DNA from: Bombyx mori
Taxonomy: Eukaryota; Arthropoda; Insecta; Lepidoptera; Bombycidae
Length of the DNA stretch: 64,000 bases
Reading direction: 5' to 3'
NCBI RefSeq assembly: GCF_030269925.1
Contig: NC_085116.1
Location: 17,236,001-17,300,000 of the forward strand
This document shows, piece by piece, positions 10,286 through 22,000 of this stretch (position 1 is its first letter; each line of letters starts with the position of its first letter). The notes beneath the pieces were generated by a model. The model did no database searches and was not told the origin of the DNA. It saw only the letters and a list, made by a program, of their open reading frames with translations. A program made the position numbers and the translations under genes.

Positions 10286-12367
10286 TCACCCGACCACGTC
10301 CCACTTCTTACTACTTTATGTTTGTTCCGCAACAAACTGCTCCCCTAGGACGATTGCTTATAATTTAGATAAAGTGATCTGTGATATGCATTGAGATTAA
10401 ACATTCTTCAGTCGCGGTGCTCCTCTGCGCACCGAGCCTTCATCACGTTGACAATGTTTTCGCTCACCTCGGGACCTTCTATGTTTTATAGACTTTAATG
10501 AATCGATAAATCTTAATACGCGTCGTTATATGCACACGACGTGTCTTTTCGAATAACTTATCTATATCTTTCTCGCCGGCCTAAGTGTTAAAAGGTTCTG
10601 TAACGCGCAGAACGCGCGAGACGCCTCCTTTCTACGGTTCTTGAGGAGGAAACTTAGCGAACAGTTTGATCGCGTAGAAAAATAGAACAACTTAGATGTG
10701 ATTATTACAAGAATAAAAGAGACCGTGAGGGTCGTCAGGACTGTGGCAATTGTTGGATACGGAAATACGGTGCAGTAGTCATGAGGATTGTGTGAATGTG
10801 CTCATACATTTTCGACTTAAATACTAAAAAAGGTGTCAACGAAAACATTATTGTTATTCTGACCACTCGACGGCGCGACTGTCCTAACGAGAAGGGAGCC
10901 AAACAAAACGTGTGCTAAAGATATAAATTGTGATCTCAAATAACAGTTTAGGTATGAGTCAGGCAGCTCCGCCGTAACGATCATCACGTTCAACAAATTA
11001 AATAAATAACTACCACACGAAATTGTCGTTTGGTTTGGCCACGTCACGCCACGTCACGTCACGCCACGCCACGCTACGTAATTGTATTGTTAGGATCCAA
11101 AAGACATTTTGTTTTATTTTTCGTCCATTACTTTATTTAAGACAAATCACGGCTGTAAGGTTGTGAATTGATATCGTTATAAATATAATTAATTGTTCGT
11201 TTAAAATTATATGTGATGAAAATTACTGTGGTGAATTATTATCGAGTGAATGAATGCGCGACTGCAGACAGTACAACTCAACAAGCTCGCGGCGGCCGGC
11301 GCTGCGTTGCTCTATAGAACTATAGGAAATGTCCAACCGTTACTTATGTGTGTATAGCTGTGGTCAACTCGCGTCTCAACAAGTTGCCGATTCGTATTTA
11401 ATATCAGACTCTATGAGAATATATTTAGACGATTACAGATTAAACTTGTTGAACAGTTAAAAATAACCTTGGTTTTTAATAGTAAAATAGTATTCAATGT
11501 CCGTGTTTATGTTAGTGACATTTTTAAGAAACTCCGCGCTGACATTTGTTGTTGACATTTTAACTGTTATGTCGACAAGTTCTGAGACGTGAAGTCAGAG
11601 TCAAAACAAAAAAAAAGTATTATTGGAATTGTTATCTCGTTTATACACAAATAATGTACAATAAGTATCAAGAAACTGCCATATTAATATCCTCAAATAT
11701 ATATCCAATTATTATTAAATTGACCGGGTATGTTTGGGTGCGTGTGAAGATACAAGATCTCATGTTTTAATTAAATTTAAGTTTTAATTTAAGTAAAGGA
11801 ATGATTGCTCGGCACAAACGTAAATAAGGCCTCGCCGCTCGACATTATCTTTTCATATGTTATTATTATTGATTGGGGCACGTTATCGAAAGCAAAGTGC
11901 AATATGAAAACGCTTTTCAAAATTTAACACTAATTTTCTTATAACGCTTATTGATATTATTTGCGACTATAGACTACAAGACGCGTTCGGTATATGTAAA
12001 TGTAAACGTGTCTCTAGATGAATTACAAAGCGTAATATGTACTATATCGGATTAAAAGCGCAGTCATAATTGTGCCAGTCTGCGTACACACAGGCCGTTA
12101 GATTACTTACTGTTCCCGACCCGAAAATTGAATACCTACGTACCTAAGGGTAAATGGATAACAATAAGCATTCTAAAAAGCTAAACGTTAACAGTTTTAT
12201 GCGTACAGCAGTCTCTCAGCTCGCTCGTAGAGGCTAGTGTTGCTCTACAAAGCGTCGAGGAAGTTTCGAAGTGATTTCTTAAAAAACGTATTAATCTCTT
12301 GACGTATATGACATATACTTGCACATTGTGCAAGTACAAGAAAATCTTCAACTAATTAGCCATAGTA
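10286..12367. other. 3' UTR then intergenic DNA without a recognised gene
   Basis: The first 430 bases are probably the 3' UTR of the upstream gene, ending after AATAAA at 10712. A short run of CACGTCACGCCACGTCACG-type units lies at 11040-11075. I see nothing else beyond AT-rich sequence. Confidence 0.5.
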
Positions 12368-13139
12368 CTGGGCAGGAAATAATGCACATCGACCTGTAGA
12401 AAGAGACATTCGGCTAATTTCGGCTTTGTAGAGCGTTGTTACTTTCTCACGAAATACTAAAAGTCTGGTATCTATTAAGAGCTGTTAAAATAATTATTGT
12501 GAGTTGCTTATTTTGATTATTCTTTTTATTTATTTTTTTATAAAACATTTTTTTTCTTTATGTTATTTCTATAAAATAAAATAAAAACATATATGTTTAC
12601 GCATTGATTTATTTATTTTGAAAAGTGATATATTCTGACAAAACAATTGTAAAACCTCAATTCCTTCTGATTCATTATCAGTGGTCTTAATGAAGTCAAT
12701 ATAATTGTCGCCTTCAGCCGTATTTATTACCAGTCTATCAGTTTAATTATCTAGAACGTGTTGAAATTTTCGAAACTCATTCTCACATTTAATTGCATGA
12801 TCGCAAACCTTTTTCCACTCTTCACTCCCAATCATATTTACTTTTTCTGCCAACAATGTTTTTACTGTAGTTAAATTCATAACCACATTTCTAGAGGCTA
12901 CATAACCATGTAACGGCTTCCCTCTTTTTCCTGCAGATGCCATAGTACAATTCTAAATCATTTAAATTTGCGGGTGTTACCAACTCTCTATATAAATACT
13001 GAACTGGACGCATAATCCATCGCATTTGTCGAACGACTGACAAAACCAAAACGTAGCACATGTAGTGTGCGAAAGGGACAATGCTCTACAAAGAAGAATG
13101 TCTCTTTCTAGAAGTCGATGTGCATTATTTCTTGCCCAT
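12368..13139 (-). mobile_element. Internally deleted Tc1/mariner-type element
   Basis: Terminal inverted repeats start CTGGGCAGGAAATAATGCAC (left) and ATGGGCAAGAAATAATGCAC (right, complement), continue through ATCGAC..TAGAAAGAGACATTC, and extend to a shared TTTGTAGAGC block, about 80-90 bp with an indel. TA dinucleotides flank both ends (12366-12367, 13140-13141). The only coding remnant is a 66-codon minus-strand ORF at 12743-12943 whose EEWKKVCDHAIKCENEF resembles the C-terminal tail of IS630/Tc1-type transposases, compare QDWQKQCEHVIHLEDNF in the element at 26113. It is therefore a deletion derivative. Confidence 0.7.
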
Positions 13140-14587
13140 TAACAGTGACAGGATCTATGAATAGTTAATAATTGTTGATTCGCATTTAATCATCGCATCG
13201 AGATCGGAACACGGTGTTCATTTGCCAACAAGTGCAACAAAGCTGCTGTCAACTAAATAGATTAGTGCTAAAATAGACTATACGTTTCCCACGGATGGCA
13301 GCATCAAAGACTTCATTTCTTCATTTTTAGAAATGACTAGTGTCAGAAATCGGCTGCTTCTTCAACGATGCTGTGAACTTTTTTTTGTGTAGTTAGGTAC
13401 TTCTAGTTACATTTGAATTTGACAAAAGTGATGTATTTAGTTATTCTTTAGTATTATTGCGGTATATTTAATTATCTAGTCAACTATTTTAAACGTAAAG
13501 ACAGACCAATTTTCTATATGAATGCCCATTACAGGTGTTTAATTATGTAAAATTTAAACGCAACATTTGCCGATAATCCTGTGTTGTGGCGCGTTATACA
13601 ATTTGTGTGATTATTTGACCATGAACTTCAACGGCTTTTATATATACTATAATAAACTATTCAGCGTTCTTAATTACGTGACCAGTCTGTAAGTAGTTGT
13701 ACTAGGTTCAGATCTAATGTATAAAGACAATCCATATAGTACCATAGATCTATCTGGGCGTAGCTCGAATAACCTCTTATGCTATCAGCGAAAAGGTAGA
13801 AAAAAAAGTTCTCCCAGTATGGAATGTACCGTTAGTATGGAAACCTTTTCCCGATACCGAGAAAGATACAAATAAATAAATGCAATTAGTTATACGTTAG
13901 TTTAAAAAAAATCCTTTAAATAAGCGTCCTTAATAGTTTGACCACTGACGCGTGCCCACGATGCTGCTTCATGCTCTGACAACACAAATTGAAGTGTCAC
14001 TCAAGGCTGGTTCAGTCGGACCACTGTTACTTTTTGTTTCATTCGGTACTATTTTCATAATAAATTTATAGCATAATAAATATTTATTTGTTTAAATAGA
14101 TAAAGGTCAGAATAAAGTTTTTGTTAAGTTTACAGGAAAATAAATCGCTTTATGGTTAAAATAATTTAATAACATTAATCTGTACTGTAGTGTATTGGAG
14201 GCGTCATAAATCAATCGTTTCAAAAGAGCTGGAATTTATGTTAACTTTAACAAAAAGAAAAAAGGAAACGCGTTTATGAATTGTGAAATTATTATTGAAT
14301 TACTACTTTTGAAACTTTGTCAATTTTTCTTCAAAAAAGTGTTGCCATAATAAAAATTCGCTTTCGGTAAACGTGCAACGACAACAAACATAGCAATAAG
14401 ACGTCTTGATAAGGCTGTACGAACTCTTGATTTTGTTAATGCAATTTGTATCTAAATAAAAGGATGCTTTTTAAATACGCATATCCGTAACAAGTGAGAT
14501 TATTTATTAAACGATAAATAATACTTAAAATTGCTTTTTATTTATGCTCTGTCCCATTTCTTCGGTTTCTTTTTGAAACTTCATCCA
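13140..14587. other. Intergenic stretch, nothing recognised
   Basis: AT-rich sequence with only short random ORFs on both strands; no repeat family recognised by eye. Confidence 0.4.
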
Positions 14588-14825
14588 TAGTGCGTTTCCA
14601 GAGATCTTTTTTGCCACGTACCATCCGGCTTTGGAATGAGCTCCCATCCATGGTGTTTCCTGAGCACTGTGACATGTCCTTCTTCAAATGAGGCTTGTGG
14701 AGAGTATTAAACAGTAGGCAGCGGCTTGGCTTTGTCCCTGGCATTGCTGAAGTCCACGAAAGACGGTAACCACTCAACATCTGGTGAGCCGTATGCTCGC
14801 CTACCTACACGGCAAATTAAAAAAA
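14588..14825 (+). repeat. LINE 3'-end fragment
   Basis: Plus-strand remnant of the LINE present intact at 60610-63650. It preserves the peptide blocks RQRLG and PGIAEVH, the DMSFF block with a stop codon soon after, and the 3' end CTGGTGAGCCGTATGCTCGCC with an A-rich tail at 14818-14826. It lies in the opposite orientation to the 60 kb copy. Confidence 0.75.
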
Positions 14826-17489
14826 AGCTGCAAGCAACGGAACGCTTGCTGCAGCAGTACCCTACTTCCGGAGACTTGAGTTTGTAGAGCTGTAGTGCAC
14901 CGCCGCGAATGAGCAAAGAAACTAAAGTGTTCCAGCGGCGTGCAGCTTGTACCAGGTCTCATCAGGTAGCCCGGTGAGACCGCTGCGTGCTTGTTGCTAC
15001 TCCGGCCGATGTCCAGGCCGACGGACTTCAGACTAATGGAAGCCGCAAACATAGAAGCGACACATTCATTCGCACAAAGAGACCGGAATAATAATAAAAC
15101 ACCAAAGAAACTTAAGTTGTGCTTACACTTTTATTGCCTAAAATATTAATCACATTGTTTATTATTTTCACACGAGCACATCATATTAATCACGTTCACA
15201 ACATTCATTACTTGTAATAACCGAATTCGTCAGTTGTTATTATTTTTATTAATTAACTAATAAAGACGATAAACAGTTTATACTGTGGGTATTTTTAATT
15301 ACATACTGTTTTTCACATGTACTATCTACATGAAATACAATAGAGCCAAGGCTTGAAGTCTAACGGAATAAGAAGGAAATTATTACTTATTACTAAATAT
15401 ACTTATATACTTATACGTTAAACGTTACACACACTTACGTAAATAATTTATTATTACATTTGCCTTTGTAATACAAACTTTTTTTAACAATTTAACAAAC
15501 AAATAAAATACACATTACTATTCAGACTGTAAATATAGACTAGGTATTTTTAGAGGAAGTTTGGGGGGAGAATTTGATTAACAGTACAATTTGCAGCAAA
15601 GAATAGAAGGGCAGTAGAGGGTGAAATAGCGTTTTTTATATTAATTGTACACGAAACTTTTCTTATTCATTTAAAATCAATCTTCAATGAGCGAACTAAC
15701 TCATTTATGGGAGTTTTTATTTTTATGTTCAATATCTAAGTGCATTCAGTACAAAAAATTATACATTAAGTGTCTACATAAAACGTTGATAATTTTCTTT
15801 TTAAATGGCAGGATGTAGAAAGGATATGACGTAATAATATTAAATCTCAAAATACACGGAAAGCAATACTTATAATTTTCTAAACTCTACTGTCACACAA
15901 ACACTTCGCTACTGTCGGTAGTCTAGCCGCCGCCGCGCCGCCGCGGGTCATTGACCCCGAGCGTCAGCTGAACTTCGGGAAGTAATTTCACTTTGTGATT
16001 TGGTTTATTTAACGTCTCGATGTCAGCACTCCATGGAACTGTTCTAATTATTACTCAGTATCCATTATTGAAGGAGTACCTCGATTTCACAGACAATAAA
16101 TTAAACTTAGTGTAACACACATTATTAGTGACGTGCTTAAAAACTTTTGTACGAAACAATTATTGACATATATTATATTTATATTATTATAAAAAAATAT
16201 AAAATGTAAATTAATAAAACATAAAGAATAAAAATCCAAAACCTTGTACATATTGGTGTGGAATTTGAAGGAATCCCATACCGAACAGTGCAGGGTTGAG
16301 TGACTTTTTTAAATAATTATAATTTTACTAAAACAGCCTTATATTTTAATTAATTTAATGATATTCAATTATCTCATTTGATTATTTTGAGAACTATTAT
16401 AGGAACACAACAGACCATTAAATTAAACATTAGCTAGCTTATAAATTAACAAGCATCACTTGAAAATAACCTTAATTGTTTACTCTGTGACACTCGTCTG
16501 CCACCTACCACCGGACAGTTGAAGTATAAATATATATGGCAGTTTTACTTTGCTAATTTAATAACTGCGTTATGTCCGTCTGTACACAAGGCTGGATGTA
16601 GCTCATCCTGAGCTGCAAGTCGCGTGCAGCACAAGTGAGTTATTCACTTCTCAGAGTTATTAGCTCTACATTCAGTATAACATCATGACGAAGATTAAAA
16701 ACACATTGCTCTAAATCAAATACTATTTTTACATACTGCATAAAATACATTACGAAAAAAAATGTATAAATAATGAGAATTTAAAAGTTATAGAAATTGG
16801 CTAGTTCTAAGGTGTGCCAACAGAAATATACCTAATCAAAGACAATTGACGTATTATCACCAAGTGTACTATTTACAAAAATCTACGTCGAAGAAATAAT
16901 AATTTGTCTATTAAAACATATCGAAGGCTTTTTTTTTTGAAACAACAACTGGTTCATCTTGTATAAATTATGTTAGTAAATAAAATGCGTTTAGGCAAGT
17001 TACAGGTTTCTTCTAAATTACATACGCTGCAATATTATTCAGTTTCATAAATTAACTAAGATTTAAAAAAAAACATAAATCGCAGTAAATTATTATCAAT
17101 CTTTTGTATAACTGATTTATTAGCACTGTGTTTCTTATTATAAAAGTCGATAGATTTACCTACCATAAGGTATATGATGTACTGATATTGAATTATTATA
17201 TACATTAGGCGTGCGGTGGGAATCGTAGGACCGGGAGTTTGATCTATTGTCCTACTACTGCTATACTATTGTTTTCGGGTTGCATGATGTTATTATTTCA
17301 TCGCGGACATCATGCGTGAGCACGTATTGAGCTAATTTCTCGAGAAAATGTTGGTACTTGCGGGACTTTAGCCCACCGACGCTTCATAAATTTTTGGTAT
17401 TCTACCAATGAGCCTTTTTGTTATACAATTTTATAAAATAAAAAAAACACCACAATGCTCTACAAATCATTAAAGCAATAAATTATATA
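14826..17489. other. Intergenic stretch, one doubtful exon
   Basis: Mostly AT-rich with no recognised gene. Locally GC-rich parts are 14830-15060 (an 83-codon minus-strand ORF without recognisable domains) and 15923-16043, which could be a terminal exon and is discussed among the findings. Confidence 0.4.
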
Positions 17490-18145
17490 CAGTCAAACCT
17501 GGATAAGTGAGAGTTCAAGGGAGCACAATCTCATTCTCGCTTATAGAGGTTTCTCACTAACCCGAGTTTCTCGCTAATGCACCCTCTGAATTTCATTTCA
17601 CGATTTTCCGGATTCAAACGCATTCACTATTTTAAGTTTATCACTTCAGTACTTTAATTTACAGTTTAACTTTTACTTGACAGTACTTTCATTTTCCGTT
17701 TTGACATGATGCAGAACAGAACTTTCCTTCGCAATTGATTAACGATAAACTGAGTAAGTCCGACAAACAGGACTGTACACAGGCACACGTGTCCATTCGA
17801 AAATAATGCAATAAAATAACAACAGTTCCACGAAATAGAATAGGTTCAATATTGACGAGAAAGTGAATAAGTCATAAAATAGCAGATGTTAAATTTGTAA
17901 TTTGTTTTGTCATTTGTTCCTCCTAAATAATATAATTAAATAAAGCTCGACTGTCGCTTATAGAGGTATAGATAAGTAGCAGTCTCACTTACGGAGGTCC
18001 ATGAGGGAAAAACGACTCTCTCTTACAGAGGTTTCTGTTTCTCGCTAATAGAGGTTTTGGGAGCTTAAAATGACGGGTCCTAGCTATTACTCTCACTTAT
18101 AGAGTTTTCTCACTTATCCAGTTCTCACTTACCCAGGTTTGACTG
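17490..18145. mobile_element. pogo/Tigger-like MITE
   Basis: Ends are CAGTCAAACCTGGATAAGTG (left) and CAGTCAAACCTGGGTAAGTG (right, complement), flanked by TA at 17488-17489 and 18146-18147. CAG-starting termini with TA duplications are the pogo/Tigger pattern. Short units of the type CTCGCTTATAGAGGTTTCTC recur near both ends in both orientations. No transposase ORF is present, so it is non-autonomous. Confidence 0.7.
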
Positions 18146-18785
18146 TACATATGTTGTAGAAAGTGATGGCCATAATTGACTAGCGTTGTCTCTGTCGCGC
18201 GACCGTTGTGAACACCTGCGTCGCTGCACCGCTCCCTTTAGCGCAGACCTCGTGAAACAATCAGGGAGATGAATGTCTCAAGGCATGTCACATGGACCTC
18301 GGGAACACGTCAGTCACGCCGCCCATTTTTACAAATAACGAGACCTGCCCTCGAGTTCGTCAAAGGATACGTCACTCTAGGCAAACACAACTCTTAGAAA
18401 AAAAGAAGAATTAGAACGAGACAGAAGAGTAGCGCTCATGTAGAAGAAATAATGGGCTCAAATCACAACTTCCACTAGAGACAAACACATTGTTATGGAT
18501 TCAGAAACTAGCGTCTCATTACCAGACTTGGCAGTTCGGTTATACAAGTGACAAGAAATTACACACTACTCAGAGAAGGATGGCCAGGACCGTGGACTTT
18601 TGAAATCAAGTATAAGCGACGCCTAACTATCTCGCTACGAAGAAAACGGACAAGTCACGCGGCGCGGCCCACTGACCACACGCGGACCGCGGCGATATAG
18701 TTGCGGCGGGCGGAGTTAGTGACGGCTGCAGCCAGAGGAAGTGGTTTTCCTGGAGGAGGGAGACATTACCCGAAAGGAGTCCTTA
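18146..18785. other. Intergenic spacer downstream of TMEM65, GC-rich patch
   Basis: Nothing coding recognised. The part at 18655-18740 is strikingly GC-rich (GCGGCGCGGCCC, GCGGACCGCGGCG) compared with its surroundings and could be a promoter or a 5' exon of an unrecognised transcript. Confidence 0.3.
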
Positions 18786-18801
18786 CAGTCTGCCTGAGAT
18801 T

Positions 18802-18807
18802 TTTATT
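18802..18807 (-). terminator. Likely TMEM65 polyadenylation signal
   Basis: AATAAA on the minus strand (TTTATT on plus), 281 bases past the TMEM65 stop codon and followed by AT-rich sequence. This is a typical spacing for a short 3' UTR. Confidence 0.4.
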
Positions 18808-19087
18808 TACAAAACGTTTTATTAATATTATTACTATTTTAATTATTATTTGATAATCTGAAATCAAATATAAGTAAAGATACTACTCAATGCAGTGAAA
18901 ATTAATTTTTCATTTCGATCGTCATCTTGTAGAACTAAATTGTTAGTAACAACAAGGGTGCGGTGTGTGGGCTGCACTGTGGCGTCGTCACCGAGGGGTC
19001 TCGCACGCGACCCGTACTGGTTAACTGAAGAGGAGCCAGCTAGGAGTTTGTCGAAGTTACAATTGGTCTATTGTTTTCTTGCTTCGC

Positions 19088-22000
19088 CTAAGTTTTAGGT
19101 TCGGTCGAGGTCGCCTTGGCCTCTGGCTTCTTCTCGTCGTCCTTGAAGAGCAGCGGCGTCATGCCGAGGAAACAGCCGAGAGTTATGCCGAGAACTCTGC
19201 CCTGTATCGGGAATGTGTTTACATTTTAGTTGTTTCTATTGATTTTTTTAAAGTTTTTGTTTATTCTTTATAGAGAGGAAGCTTTTTTTAAATATTTAAA
19301 TTTGACCGTTAAATATTACTACAGGCGTCCCTCGTAACACGATTAATTCCTACCGTTCTATATAGAAACCGAGGTATACGGAACCACGTCAAAAAGTGGT
19401 AAGGTGTAAAACTTTATAATATGTACATAGTAATTTCGTTTAATTATGATTTTGCAATCGATGCTGGCTTTACTCCGCAATATGTACGACCTAAAATTTC
19501 AGTTTTTCTACGAGTGTTTTCGTTCAAATTTTTGCTTATTGATATTTTCAGATATTACCTAACTAAATTTAAAGTCCAAAATTATATTTAGCGTAAATGC
19601 CACAAGTAATTTTTTTATCGCATACCGCAAATTGAAATTATTATGCACTTACAAACTTTCCAAAATGTTAAAAACAAACCGAGCGAGGAATTATCAATTT
19701 ACTGTCCCTTCTCAAAATGAAATGAGAGATTCTTCAGTTCCCATATTGAAAATGTAATTCAAAGCAAAATTCAAATTTCCAATGCAGATTCGATGTTTGG
19801 GATCGTGTTATATATTTTATATGCGGGACGCTTGTACTACTACTACTACTGTCCATAGTTACCACGTTGGCGAAGCGCCTGCTGATGGGCATGTCGAGCT
19901 GGACGGGCGACAGCGCGGGCGCGCCCAGCCCGATCATGGCGGCGCCGCGCTCCACGTAGTAGGACGAGCCGATGCCGATGACGTCGCTGAACGTGTTGCC
20001 CAGCGCCGCCGCCGCCATCGTCGAAAGCGTTATGTACGCGCTCATGCTGCTCTCGATGCTGTCTCCCTGTGTTGGGAATAAGCTCAACGTCACTTCGCTC
20101 CATAGAGACCCAGTGAGTGGGTCACGCGGTTATTTGTTTTACAGAAAATCCGACAGTCTAAGTGAGCTGAATACGAAGAACTGGGTGCGGCTCTGGCCTC
20201 CAGGAGCCGCTGATGCCTCTGTGACTACTTTTCCTCCAATTACTGCAGCAAAGTCATCACTGGTTGCAGAACGGGATAATCGATTTTCTATACAACTAAC
20301 ATATACACACTGTGTAACCTACTCTTACTACGCTAACCATGAGAAGGTATTGTTTTGTGTGCTTAAAAGAAACTCTACTTGCTTGTCAAGTCTATTGCAT
20401 CGATAATTGTTTTAATGTTAGCTGCCAAATATACCATGTTTTGAACCATATGAATGAATGAACGAATGAAATGAACCATATTTGATTAATTGTTACTCAC
20501 AGCAATTATCATGATGAAGTTGTCCAAAAAACCAAACCCAATGAACGGTATAGAGTTTGCTAAGCTCACTGAAACACACCGACAATAATAATTATTTCAA
20601 AATTATATTATTTAATATTCAATACATTTTAATGCTTATTGCAGTGTGTTTTTTTCTTAATAAACAAAAATCCTAAGTGAAACTCTGTAAAGGTTAGCAA
20701 TAAGTAGGTCCAAGGTACATCTGGACCCTGTGTGGACACTAAGAACTGAACTATTTAAGTAAACGAACAAGTCTGAATAACAGTTAGTCGTCGTGGCCTA
20801 ACGGATAAGACGTCCGTTGCATTCGTATCGAGCGATGCACCGGTGTTCGAATCCCGCAGGCGGGTACCAATTTTTCTAATCAAATCCGTACTTAATCCGT
20901 AACAAATTTTCACAGTGAAGGAATAACACATCGTGTAATAAAAGTCAAACCTGCAAATTTATATTTTGCGTAATTATTGGCGGTAGGATGTCATGTGAGT
21001 CCCACCACCTTGCCTATTTCTGCCGTGAAGCAGTAATGCGTTTCGGTTTGAAGGGTGAGGCAGCCGTCGTACTGTTACAACTGAGACCTTAGAACTCATA
21101 TCTCAAGATGGGTGGCGGCATTTACGTTGTAGTTGTCTATGGGCTTCGGTAACCACTTAAAACCAGGAGGGCCGTGAGCTCCTTTGTATAAAATAACCAC
21201 GTATAAACAATAAAGAAAGTGAATTAGCAAGCTGATTTCTGTGCGAAGTGCGGGACAAACGTATTACCAATTTAATTAAGACTCCGACCTCAGGACTCAA
21301 ACAGGAGGACGGTATTCACTTCACGGTATCTACAGGCTTCGATAACCACTTAACACCATGTGGATCGTAACGACTGCGCGTCTACTATACATAAAAATGT
21401 GCACTCCCATTTACATGAAACTAAAAATAATTTAGCAAACGGAAATGATAAATTCAAGAGATAAACATTTATGATAAAAAGTCACGATAAGAAAAAGCTT
21501 GGTAAGACCATTAGATAATAGTTCAAACAGTCAGACAGGCAACATTATTCGCTTGATTTCAGTGATAATGAGTTTTTTGTTTCCTCTGGCTGGCTGATGG
21601 ACATGTGTTTGGGTTATGTCATAGATGGGTGCACTGGTGAACACACCTTATGTAAAGTACTTATGTATATGGAACCATATGGCGTTAAAAACCCAAAACG
21701 TCTCGCTTTGTATATTGATCTAGTTAATAAAGTTTACTTACAGTGGAACAGTTCCTTGGTCGTCGGCTTTGGTACTGTGGCAGCTGAAAGAAACAAGATG
21801 ATAATTTTATAACATGACGTGTTTTCGTTCGACTTTTTACGAAGGAGTAGGATTTTAAGACAGTTGTTTGTCTACCAATTTTAGCTGAAAGTAATGTTTG
21901 CAGACCCATTTGAACCCTATTATTCTAGTTAGTTACTGGTGGTAACTGGTAGGTCTTTTTTATTGTATTGATGAGTTGACGATAATACGACCCACCTGGT

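Noticed and set aside
14801..15052. Minus-strand 83-codon ORF beside the LINE fragment
   Set aside because: Composition is near coding, but no domain, start context or partner exon is evident.
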